The notes beneath the pieces were generated by a model that did no database searches, was not told the DNA's origin, and was given only the letters and a program-made list of their open reading frames with translations. This document shows positions 1-8,334 of a stretch of DNA of 64,000 bases, piece by piece. Made by a program: the position numbers and the translations under genes. Origin of the DNA: AC-56 sp963798705 (GTDB lineage: Bacteria > Actinomycetota > Thermoleophilia > Solirubrobacterales > 70-9). The stretch is from contig CAWCTW010000005.1 in NCBI GenBank assembly GCA_963798705.1, forward strand, positions 1,612,001 through 1,676,000, read 5' to 3'. Position 1 is the first letter of the stretch. Every line of letters begins with the position of its first letter.

Positions 1-2
1 TC

Positions 3-533
3 CCGCCGCCGGCTCTGGCGCCGGATGCGGGTGCCCACCTCCAGGCGCTGACCGCGAAGCCGGTGCTCTACGTCGCCAACGCCGACGAGGGCGAGGCCGA
101 GCCGCCGCCGGAGCTGGTCGACCGCACCGGCGCAGAGGGATGCATCGCGGTGAGCGCCCGGATCGAGGCCGAGCTGGCCGAGCTCCCCGCCGAGGAGGCG
201 GCGGAGATGCGCGACGGCCTGGGCATCGACACGCCCGGCCTCGAGCGGCTCGTGCGTGCCGCCTACGACCTGCTGGGGCTGATCACCTTCTTCACGGCCC
301 ACCGGGGCAGCGAGGCGCGGGCGCGGGCGCTCGAGCGCGGCCTGACGGCCTGGGACGCCGCGGGCAGGGTGCACGGGGACATCCAGGCGGGCTTCGTGCG
401 GGCGGAGGTGATCGGCTGGCGGGACCTCGTGGAGGCGGGCGGCTACGCCGAGGCGCGCGAGCGCGGGCTCCTGCGCACGGAGGGGCGGGACTACGGCGTA
501 CGCGACGGCGACGTGATCACGATCCGTCACTAG
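3..533 (+). CDS. ychF: Ribosome-associated GTP/ATPase YchF (EngD/OLA1 family), C-terminal part
   Basis: The reading frame is open from the window edge, so only the C-terminal ~176 residues are present. It starts inside the helical domain (LTAKPVLYVANADEGE, the strand that in YchF carries the NxxE-type base recognition) and ends with the TGS-like domain: LITFFTAHRGSEARA, a GDIQAGFVRAEVI block and the terminal RTEGRDYGVRDGDVITIRH. These blocks are diagnostic of YchF, a P-loop ATPase of the Obg/HAS-GTPase group that associates with ribosomes and modulates oxidative-stress responses in other bacteria. The G1 P-loop lies upstream of the window. A hairpin-like inverted repeat (649-665) follows about 115 bp downstream. 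Confidence 0.93.
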   Translation, partial: PPPALAPDAGAHLQALTAKPVLYVANADEGEAEPPPELVDRTGAEGCIAVSARIEAELAELPAEEAAEMRDGLGIDTPGLERLVRAAYDLLGLITFFTAHRGSEARARALERGLTAWDAAGRVHGDIQAGFVRAEVIGWRDLVEAGGYAEARERGLLRTEGRDYGVRDGDVITIRH

Positions 534-870
534 TAGGGGCCCGGGACGCACGTGGCAACCCGCGCCGGTCGGTGTATCCGGTTCCGTCAGCTACCCCCCG
601 CCTCGGCCGCCCGAGCCGGAACCGCCCCCCATGCCGAGCGGCCTCAAATCAACCTGTGGGGTTGAAAATTCGCCGTTCGCTCAAAGGTGGCGGTCCGCGG
701 TTCGCTCGGGGGGGTGGCGGCCCGATCGGCGTCGCACGGCGATGGGAGCGTCGGCCCGAGCTGACCGGATACGCACTGGGGGCCGAATCGCTCACTCGAC
801 GCCGGATCCACCCCTGAGCCGTCGCGCCCGGCCACCGGAGCTGTTAGCCTCTCGCCGCTGTTTCGTGAGT
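534..870. other. Non-coding stretch between ychF and the riboswitch
   Basis: No convincing gene. The one short structure is TCAACC (649-654) / GGTTGA (660-665), a 6-bp inverted repeat in a small AT-richer island; it lacks a downstream T-run and could be a weak terminator for ychF. TAGCCT at 845-850 is a plausible -10 hexamer for the riboswitch transcript, which would start near 857. Confidence 0.4.
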
Positions 871-1017
871 GAGCCTTTGCAATGCCGAGTCCCCGGCGCG
901 CACCACGCCGGGGAGCGGGGGACCCAACGGGGCCAAGGCCCCAGGGGCGAATCGGCCGCACGGCCGTAGCGCAGCTCTTTCAGCGCGAGCCCGCCAGCTA
1001 ACTCCGCAGGCCCGAGA
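871..1017 (+). promoter_or_regulatory. ydaO/yuaA-type cyclic di-AMP riboswitch
   Basis: The 5' leader of the M23 peptidase gene carries the conserved blocks of the ydaO-yuaA class in the right order: a GC-rich stem ending GGGGAGCGGGGGACCCA (910-926), GGGGCGAATC (944-953), then CTTTCAG (977-983) and the highly conserved CCGCCAGCTAACTCCGCAGG (991-1010). The SD AGGAGG (1021-1026) and GTG start (1031) follow at once. In actinobacteria this class senses c-di-AMP and usually sits upstream of cell-wall hydrolase genes (rpf, NlpC/P60 and M23 types), where ligand binding lowers expression. Ends are approximate. Confidence 0.9.
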
Positions 1018-1030
1018 AAGAGGAGGCGAA

Positions 1031-2041
1031 GTGAGCCGCAAGTTGGTACGTACGCGCACGGGCCGAGCCCGCACGCGCTCCGGAGTGCTCGTCCTGGCCG
1101 CGACCGCGGCAATCCTGTGCGGGGCGGCGGCGATTGCGTCCGCACAGGACAGCGCCCGGAGCTCGACCACGACAACCACCCAGGACACCACCCGGAGCTC
1201 GACCACGACAACCACCCAGAGCTCGACCACGACCGCGGCGTCCACCGCCACCACCTCGGGGTCGGGCGGGACCAGCGGATCCAAGGGGTCCGACGGCTCC
1301 ATCCGCCTGAAGGCCGAGAAGGCGGCCCCCGGCAAGGCCTTCTTCTACGGCGAGCGGCCCGTCGTGTACCGCTTCACGATCGACGGCGACCGAGCCCGCA
1401 ACCTGAAGATCCAGGCCGTCAGGCGAAGCAACTGGCAGGTCGTCAAGGTCTGGCGACGCGACGACGTGACGCCCGGCACCCACAAGGTCCGCTGGAACGG
1501 CCGCAACCGCCACGGGGGCGGCGCGAAGAAGGGCACCTATCTCTTCCGGGTTCGCACCAAGCACGGGCGCGAGATCGACCGCTCAAGCGCGAAGGGAGAC
1601 GACCGCTCCTTCAAGCTCTATCCGGAGAAGTTCCCGATCCGCGCCCGTCACACCTACGGCGACGGCTTCGGCGCACCGCGGTCGGGCCACACCCACCAGG
1701 GACAGGACGTCTTCGCCAAGTGCGGCAAGCCGCTGGTCGCCGCCCGTGGCGGGCGCGTGCAGTACCGCGGCAACGACCCGGGCGGCGCCGGCTACTACCT
1801 CGTGGTCGACGGGCGCTCCGACGGCCACGACTACGTCTACATGCACGTGCTGCGGCGGGGGCGAGCGAAGCGGGGCGAGCGCGTCCACACGGGCGAGCAG
1901 ATCGCCCGCGTCGGGCAGACAGGCAACGCCTCGGGCTGCCACCTGCACTTCGAGCTGTGGTCGAAGCCCGGCTGGTACGAGGGTGGGCACCCGATGAGGT
2001 CGGTGACGAAGCAGCTCAAGAAGTGGGACCGCTGGAGCTGA
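1031..2041 (+). CDS. Secreted M23-family (LytM) peptidoglycan endopeptidase
   Basis: A 336-residue exported protein. The GTG start at 1031 is chosen because AGGAGG lies 5 nt before it and because the longer in-frame ORF would begin inside the riboswitch. Residues ~20-38 form a hydrophobic signal segment ending ASAQ. A Ser/Thr linker with imperfect tandem SSTTTTTQ units (~40-75) follows. The middle (~100-190) resembles a FlgD-type Ig-like fold (TPGTHKVRWNGRN). The C-terminal LytM domain has the zinc ligands H222 and D226 in HTHQGQD and H304/H306 in HLHFEL, so it should be an active metallo-endopeptidase cutting peptide cross-bridges. The riboswitch implies regulation by c-di-AMP, consistent with turgor- or wall-linked control. 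Confidence 0.9.
   Translation: MSRKLVRTRTGRARTRSGVLVLAATAAILCGAAAIASAQDSARSSTTTTTQDTTRSSTTTTTQSSTTTAASTATTSGSGGTSGSKGSDGSIRLKAEKAAPGKAFFYGERPVVYRFTIDGDRARNLKIQAVRRSNWQVVKVWRRDDVTPGTHKVRWNGRNRHGGGAKKGTYLFRVRTKHGREIDRSSAKGDDRSFKLYPEKFPIRARHTYGDGFGAPRSGHTHQGQDVFAKCGKPLVAARGGRVQYRGNDPGGAGYYLVVDGRSDGHDYVYMHVLRRGRAKRGERVHTGEQIARVGQTGNASGCHLHFELWSKPGWYEGGHPMRSVTKQLKKWDRWS
1159..1236 (+). repeat. Imperfect tandem repeat coding for the Ser/Thr linker
   Basis: A GAGCTCGACCACGACAAC unit begins near 1159, again at 1195 (36-bp period), and a shortened copy at 1219. It encodes repeated SSTTTTTQ segments between the signal peptide and the folded part of the M23 peptidase. Such low-complexity linkers in actinobacterial exported proteins are often O-glycosylated wall spanners; the repeat could vary in copy number. 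Confidence 0.7.
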
Positions 2042-2061
2042 CGGGCGAGTAGATTGACCCG

Positions 2062-3051
2062 GTGCGAAGCGCACCCCGCTTCGCCGGCGTCGAGCGCGGC
2101 GCCGGCCACTACGAGAGCTTCTACATCAAGGCGACCCGGCCCTCAGGGGGCCGGGGCGTCTGGATTCGGCATACCGTGCACAAGCCGCCGGGCGCGGATC
2201 CGGCCGCGTCGCTGTGGCTGACTTACTTCGACGCCGACGCATCCGGGCCGCGCGCGGCCAAGGCCACATTCGGCGCCGATGAGCTGTCGGCGCCCGACGG
2301 CGCCTACATCCGCGTCGACGGCGCCGCCCTGGAGCCCGGGCGCGCGTCGGGCGGGATCTCCGCGCCCGAGCTCGAGGCGAGCTGGGATCTGCGATTCGAC
2401 GACGCCGGCGAGCCCTTCCACCACCTCCCGTATCAGCGTCTCTACGACGCGTCGCTGCCCCGGACCAAGCTCCTGAGCCCCTATCCGAGCGCGCGCTTCG
2501 ACGGCCGGCTGACCCTCGGCGACGAGGAGGTCGAGATCGAGCGCTGGCCCGGGATGATCGGGCACAACTGGGGGGCCGAGCACGCCGAGCGCTGGGTGTG
2601 GATCCAGGGTGCCTTCCTGGACGAGGACGAGCCGACCTACTTCGACATGGCGGCGGGCCGGATCAAGATCGGGCCGGTTCAGACCCCGTGGGTCGCAAAC
2701 GGCATGCTGCGGGTCGGGGCCTCCGAGCAGCGGCTCGGTGGCTTCGACCGGATGCTCTCGACGAGGATCGCCGAGCAGCCAACGAGCTGCTCGTTTCGGA
2801 TCTCCGGAAAGGGCGTGCGCATCCGGGGCAGGGTGGGCTCGGAGCCGCGCAACTTCGTCGCCTGGGCCTACGCCGACCCGACGGGCCCCGAGCACAACAC
2901 GCTCAACTGCTCGATCTCGGATCTCGAGCTGGAGGTCGAGCGCGACGGGCGCCCGCCCCGGCGCCTGCAGCTGGCCGGCGCTGCCGCCTACGAGTTCGGC
3001 AGCCGGGACACCGACCACGGCATCCCCCTGCAGCCGTATCCGGACGGCTGA
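2062..3051 (+). CDS. Putative CrtC/tocopherol-cyclase-like lipocalin-fold protein
   Basis: A 329-residue soluble protein without signal peptide or membrane segment. The pattern GHYESFYIKA near the N terminus, a central WPGMIGHNWGAEHAERWVWIQG (~170-190) and alternating beta-strand content resemble the AttH/CrtC/tocopherol-cyclase superfamily, where two lipocalin-like barrels bind a hydrophobic terpenoid or lipid. Substrate cannot be inferred; no carotenoid or quinone genes lie nearby. GTG at 2062 is preceded by TAGATT (2050-2055) at 6 nt and no SD, suggesting a leaderless transcript starting at the start codon. It converges on the SpoIID gene with a 10-bp gap. Family assignment rests on a few motifs only. 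Confidence 0.55.
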   Translation: MRSAPRFAGVERGAGHYESFYIKATRPSGGRGVWIRHTVHKPPGADPAASLWLTYFDADASGPRAAKATFGADELSAPDGAYIRVDGAALEPGRASGGISAPELEASWDLRFDDAGEPFHHLPYQRLYDASLPRTKLLSPYPSARFDGRLTLGDEEVEIERWPGMIGHNWGAEHAERWVWIQGAFLDEDEPTYFDMAAGRIKIGPVQTPWVANGMLRVGASEQRLGGFDRMLSTRIAEQPTSCSFRISGKGVRIRGRVGSEPRNFVAWAYADPTGPEHNTLNCSISDLELEVERDGRPPRRLQLAGAAAYEFGSRDTDHGIPLQPYPDG

Positions 3052-3061
3052 GCCGGCGGCG

Positions 3062-4162
3062 CTAGCGCCGGTGGAAGCGCGCCCAGGTGCTCATCAGGCC
3101 CAGGCGGCCCTGGAGGGTGGCCCCTGAGACCCGTGATCTGCCGCGCGACCCGACCACCTTCGCCTGGACGATCCGCGGCGAGTCGCCCGTCTTCGTCACC
3201 TTGACCTTCTTCAGGCGGCCGCGGAAGAGGCCGCTGAGCTTCGACTCCATCTCCCGCTGCGAGTGGCGAACCTTCCACTTGTGGAACGGCGACGTGTCGT
3301 CGTAGGGGTCCTTGACGCTCTTCAGATAGGGAACGGCATGCGAGCCGAACGCGTACTTGACGCTTTCCGTCCTGCCCCCGGAGGTGGAGAAGAAGAAGGC
3401 CGTGACGACCTGCTTGCGGTAGCGGAGGATCTCTCGGCTGCTCGACTGCACGGCGCGGTTGGTGGCGCGCGTCTCGGAGGACTTGCCGCCGTAGACCTGG
3501 CTGCGGGTGTCGTCGTAGACGTCGAAGCCGCGGCCGCCACTCGAGGCCAGCGCGTAGGACCGCGTGGCCACCGCCTGCGCGCGCAGCGCGTTCTTGGGCC
3601 ACGAGGACGGCATCTCGTTGGCGATCACGCCCTGCGCGTAGTCGTCGAGGCCCACCTTGTTGACCACCAGCAGGCCGCCGGATGCCCTCGCCACCAGCTT
3701 GCCGCGGTACGTGCCCTTGCCCGCGACGCGGACCCCGTGCCCGCCCTTCGCCGTCCCGGCCCGGCCGCATTTGGCGATCCTGCGGCCGCGGGCGCTCCGC
3801 AGGACCACGTCCGAGCCGGAGTCGGTGAAGGCGTAGCCGCGGCTGGAGCGAAGCCGCTTGCCACACGCCTTGCGGGCCTTGCTGAAGCCCACGGATCCGC
3901 GCCCCGAGGCCAACAGCACTTTGATCGAGCCGTTCGCGGTGCCGATCCGGGTATGGCGGTAGTAGTGCTTGAGGATGGAACGGTAGTCGCGGCCGTGCTT
4001 GGCGTACCCGAAGGCGCCGTACTGGCTCATGCCGACGCCGTGGCCGAAGCCGCGCCCATGGACGACCCACTTGGCGCCCTGCGCGGCTGCCGGGAGCGCG
4101 CTCGCCGCCAGCGCGGTCAGCGCCGCCGCAACAATCGCAATTCCTTTCGCTCGCCTTCGCAT
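3062..4162 (-). CDS. SpoIID/LytB-domain exported protein (lytic transglycosylase-like)
   Basis: 366 residues. ATG at 4162 is chosen because it directly precedes a signal peptide (MRRRAKGIAIVAAALTALAA, cleavage after PAAAQ); the longer ORF adds 59 residues of unlikely upstream sequence. Next comes the SpoIID core: VVHGRGFGHGVGMSQYGAFGYA, a pair of Gly-rich strands, VVNKVGLDDYAQGVIANEMPSSWP with the catalytic-type Glu in NEMP, and ALRAQAVATRSYAL. SpoIID in endospore formers is a peptidoglycan transglycosylase acting on denuded glycan; in non-sporulating actinobacteria relatives act as wall remodelling proteins. With the M23 enzyme 2 kb away it makes a small wall-hydrolase neighbourhood, although the two are not co-transcribed. 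Confidence 0.88.
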   Translation of the reverse strand: MRRRAKGIAIVAAALTALAASALPAAAQGAKWVVHGRGFGHGVGMSQYGAFGYAKHGRDYRSILKHYYRHTRIGTANGSIKVLLASGRGSVGFSKARKACGKRLRSSRGYAFTDSGSDVVLRSARGRRIAKCGRAGTAKGGHGVRVAGKGTYRGKLVARASGGLLVVNKVGLDDYAQGVIANEMPSSWPKNALRAQAVATRSYALASSGGRGFDVYDDTRSQVYGGKSSETRATNRAVQSSSREILRYRKQVVTAFFFSTSGGRTESVKYAFGSHAVPYLKSVKDPYDDTSPFHKWKVRHSQREMESKLSGLFRGRLKKVKVTKTGDSPRIVQAKVVGSRGRSRVSGATLQGRLGLMSTWARFHRR

Positions 4163-4292
4163 CCGCCCGTCGGCCGCAACCCGCGCGCCCGCATGAGGTC
4201 GCGCTTCGACTGCGGCACCGACTTCCCTGCCGGATGATCGTACGGCGTGCCGTCGGGTAGTTTGAAAACCAAGGCACGAATGGAGGTTTGAG

Positions 4293-5759
4293 ATGGGCAT
4301 CGCGACTGAGGAGCAGAGCGTCGTCGGCCAGGTCCCCAAGCAGCTCTACATCGGCGGCGAGTGGCGCGATGCGAGCGGCGGTGACACGCTCGCGATCGAG
4401 GACCCCGCCACCGGCGAGACCCTCTGCGAGGTGGCCGACGGAACACCCGATGACGCGAAGGCCGCCCTCGACGCCGCCGTGGCCGCACAGGCGGAATGGG
4501 CGGGCACGCCGCCAAACGAGCGCTCGGCGATCCTGTGGCGCGCCTTCGAGGCGCTCAACGAGCGCGCCGACGATCTCGCGCTGCTGATGACCCTCGAGAT
4601 GGGCAAGGCCCTCGCCGAGTCGAAGGGCGAGATCGCCTACTCCGCGGAGTTCTTTCGCTGGTTCTCCGGCGAGGCGCTCCGCATGGACGGCTACTACAAG
4701 GTCGCGGGCAACGGGGCCAGCCGCGTCCTCGTCATGCGCCAGCCGGTCGGGCCCTGCTTCTTCATCACGCCGTGGAACTTCCCCATGGCGATGGGGACGC
4801 GAAAGGTCGGCCCCGCGATCGCCGCCGGCTGCACGATGGTGTGGAAGCCCCCACAGCAGACGCCCCTCTCGGCCTTCGCCCTGACCGAGCTGCTCACCGA
4901 GGCCGGGCTGCCGGACGGTGTCCTCAACGTCGTCACGAGCTCCTCGTCGAGCTCGATCGCGAAGCCGACCATCGCCGATCCTCGCCTTCGCAAGCTGTCC
5001 TTCACCGGCTCGACCGAGGTCGGGCGCACGCTGATCGCCCAGGCCGCGGACAACATCCTCAACGTGTCGATGGAGCTCGGTGGCAACGCCCCCTTCCTGG
5101 TCTTCGAAGACGCGGATCTCGACGCCGCGGTCGAGGGCGCGATGCTCGCCAAGATGCGCAACGTGGGCGAGGCCTGCACCGCGGCCAACCGGTTCCACGT
5201 CGCCGACTCGGTGGCCGAGGACTTCGCCGGCAGGCTCGCCGAGCGCATGGGCAAGCTCCGGGTCGGGCGCGGCACCGAGGAGGGCGTCGACGTGGGCCCG
5301 CTCATCGACGACGATCAGCGCGGCAAGGTCGCCGACCTGGTTCAGGACGCCGTCGGCAAGGGCGCCGACGTGCTCGTCGGCGGCACCACCGTCGACGGCG
5401 CCGGCTACTTCTACGAGCCCACGGTCCTCGCTGACGTGCCGCCGGGTGCCCGCCTCCTCAAGGAGGAGATCTTCGGCCCCGTCGCCCCCGTCGCCTCGTT
5501 CCAGTCCACCGAGGACGCGATCGCCGCCGCCAACGACACCGAGTACGGCCTCGTGTCCTATGTCTTCACGCGGGACATCAAGCGCGCGCTGACGGTCTGC
5601 GAGGGCCTTGAGACCGGGATGATCGGCCTGAACCAGGGCATGGTCTCCAACGCGGGCGCCCCGTTCGGCGGCGTCAAGCAGTCCGGGATCGGGCGCGAGG
5701 GGGGCGACGAGGGAATCGAGGAGTACCTGGAGACGAAGTACGTCGCCGTGAACCTCTGA
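4293..5759 (+). CDS. gabD: NAD(P)-dependent succinate-semialdehyde-type aldehyde dehydrogenase
   Basis: 488 residues, the normal length for the ALDH superfamily. Cofactor-binding FITPWNFPMAM, the glycine motif FTGSTEVGR, the general base E261 in MELGGNAPF and the catalytic C295 in NVGEACTAANRF are all present, with the expected 34-residue Glu-Cys spacing. The C-terminal PFGGVKQSGIGREGG block is typical of GabD/SSADH-like enzymes, which oxidise succinate semialdehyde to succinate (GABA shunt), though related semialdehydes cannot be excluded. A good SD (GGAGG, 4282-4286) precedes ATG 4293. No gabT or GABA permease is adjacent, so a GABA role is only an inference. It is divergent from the SpoIID gene over a 130-bp shared promoter region. 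Confidence 0.88.
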   Translation: MGIATEEQSVVGQVPKQLYIGGEWRDASGGDTLAIEDPATGETLCEVADGTPDDAKAALDAAVAAQAEWAGTPPNERSAILWRAFEALNERADDLALLMTLEMGKALAESKGEIAYSAEFFRWFSGEALRMDGYYKVAGNGASRVLVMRQPVGPCFFITPWNFPMAMGTRKVGPAIAAGCTMVWKPPQQTPLSAFALTELLTEAGLPDGVLNVVTSSSSSSIAKPTIADPRLRKLSFTGSTEVGRTLIAQAADNILNVSMELGGNAPFLVFEDADLDAAVEGAMLAKMRNVGEACTAANRFHVADSVAEDFAGRLAERMGKLRVGRGTEEGVDVGPLIDDDQRGKVADLVQDAVGKGADVLVGGTTVDGAGYFYEPTVLADVPPGARLLKEEIFGPVAPVASFQSTEDAIAAANDTEYGLVSYVFTRDIKRALTVCEGLETGMIGLNQGMVSNAGAPFGGVKQSGIGREGGDEGIEEYLETKYVAVNL

Positions 5760-5835
5760 GCCACCCGGCCCAGGACGATGGAGGGATCGCCGGCCGCGGG
5801 GGCCGTGATCCCAGCCATCGCTCTGCGAACCCGGG

Positions 5836-6348
5836 CTATCGGCCCAGAAGTGTCCCCAGCAGGCCGCTCGCCGAGGAGCGCTTCTCGAGGTAGCACTGGT
5901 GGTAGTCCTCGGCGCGCCAGAACGGCTGTGCGGGCTCGACCTCGGTCACGATCGGGGCGCGGAAGCGCTCCTGCGCGCCCTCGATCACGCGGCGCGCGGT
6001 CTCAGCCTGCTCGTCGGACTCGGCGAAGATCACCGAGCGGTACTGCCAGCCGACGTCGGGGCCCTGGCGGTTCAGCTGGGTCGGGTCGTGGATCTCGAGG
6101 TACTTGGAGACCAGGTCCTCGTAGCCGACCCTCGCCGGGTCGAAGGTGACCTGACAGACCTCCACGTGTCCCGTGGTGCCGGTGCAGACCTGCTCGTAGG
6201 TGGGGTTGTCGACGTCGCCGCCCTCGTAGCCGACGGCCGTGTCCACCACGCCGTCGAGCTCGCGGAACGCGGCCTCGACCTGCCAGAAGCATCCGGCGCC
6301 GAAGGTCGCCTTCTCGGTGGTGCCGGTCGTGCCGTTCTCGCTCGTCAT
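5836..6348 (-). CDS. msrA: Peptide-methionine (S)-S-oxide reductase MsrA
   Basis: 170 residues. The signature FGAGCFWQVEAAFRELDGV carries the catalytic Cys in GCFW; GYEGGDVDNPTYEQVC, TGHVEVCQVTFDP and IHDPTQLNRQGPDVGWQYRS are standard MsrA blocks. It reduces methionine-S-sulfoxide in proteins with thioredoxin as reductant; a thioredoxin gene lies at 11.8-12.2 kb. Upstream of ATG 6348 on the minus strand there is a strong SD (GGAAGGAG). It lies downstream of fumC on the same strand with an 85-bp gap and converges on the aldehyde dehydrogenase gene. No MsrB domain is fused. Confidence 0.95.
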   Translation of the reverse strand: MTSENGTTGTTEKATFGAGCFWQVEAAFRELDGVVDTAVGYEGGDVDNPTYEQVCTGTTGHVEVCQVTFDPARVGYEDLVSKYLEIHDPTQLNRQGPDVGWQYRSVIFAESDEQAETARRVIEGAQERFRAPIVTEVEPAQPFWRAEDYHQCYLEKRSSASGLLGTLLGR

Positions 6349-6433
6349 CGGGCTCCTTCCAGTGGGCTCCGTGTCAATGATCGCATCTGACCTTTAGTCG
6401 CCCCACCGGCCGCGACGTTACGGCGCGGCACCA

Positions 6434-7762
<1,329 letters not shown>

Positions 7763-7794
7763 CGTTCCTCCGTCGATCGCCGTCCCACCGGCGT

Positions 7795-8253
7795 CTACCC
7801 GGTGGCTTCACCCGCAGCGTATCCCTTCCCGAACGCGCGCTCGAAGCCGGCACCGAGCGAGCCGCCGCCCGGGCTGTAGCGGGCCGAGGTGTCCAGGCGG
7901 CGCACCAGATCGGCCTCGCTCGGGACGTGCGAGGTGCCCTCGTGGACGGCGCCGGCGAGGTAGCCGAGCCTCACCGCGAAGGGGCCACCGGGGTCCCGCC
8001 TGGCACGGGCATTCAGGAGGCTCGCCGCCCTGATCGCCGTCTGGCCGACCCCGGGATCCTCGGAGCCCGTGAAGCAATCGCCGATCGGCGTCTCCCCCTC
8101 CAGTCGCACGGTGTCCGGCGCCGCGTCGAGCGCCTCGAGCCACCCGCCCACCGGCTCGAGGCATGCGTCGGGGGTCGTCGCCGGACCCTTCGATCCGCAG
8201 CCGACGAGCAGAATTGCGACCAGTGCCCCGACCGCAACGCTCGCGTTCTTCAT
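7795..8253 (-). CDS. Small predicted lipoprotein, unknown function
   Basis: 152 residues. The N terminus MKNASVAVGALVAILLVGCG is a lipoprotein signal with lipobox LVGC. ATG 8253 is preferred to the upstream ATG 8262 or the longer ORF because it gives a compact signal peptide and has a GGAAG about 5 nt upstream. The mature part holds two Cys (DACLEP and GDCFTG) that could form a disulfide, and no family I recognise. It is divergent from ileS with an 81-bp gap and has 32 bp to fumC downstream, so it may be co-transcribed with fumC. Confidence 0.7.
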   Translation of the reverse strand: MKNASVAVGALVAILLVGCGSKGPATTPDACLEPVGGWLEALDAAPDTVRLEGETPIGDCFTGSEDPGVGQTAIRAASLLNARARRDPGGPFAVRLGYLAGAVHEGTSHVPSEADLVRRLDTSARYSPGGGSLGAGFERAFGKGYAAGEATG

Positions 8254-8334
8254 GGCTTCCATGCTAGATGCGCGGTCTCGGGCGGGCGGACTCGGCGGGT
8301 CCATTCAGGCCCCGCTTGGCAGAATCAAGCGCCC

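Noticed and set aside
869..1030. Start of the M23 peptidase at the upstream ATG (869)
   Set aside because: That segment is the riboswitch; the SD and signal peptide fit GTG 1031.
2988..5198. Long minus-strand ORF covering the aldehyde dehydrogenase and SpoIID genes
   Set aside because: It is out of frame with both real genes, low complexity, and overlaps two well supported coding sequences.
4293..5759. A GABA-catabolism operon
   Set aside because: No transaminase or permease gene is adjacent; only the dehydrogenase is supported.
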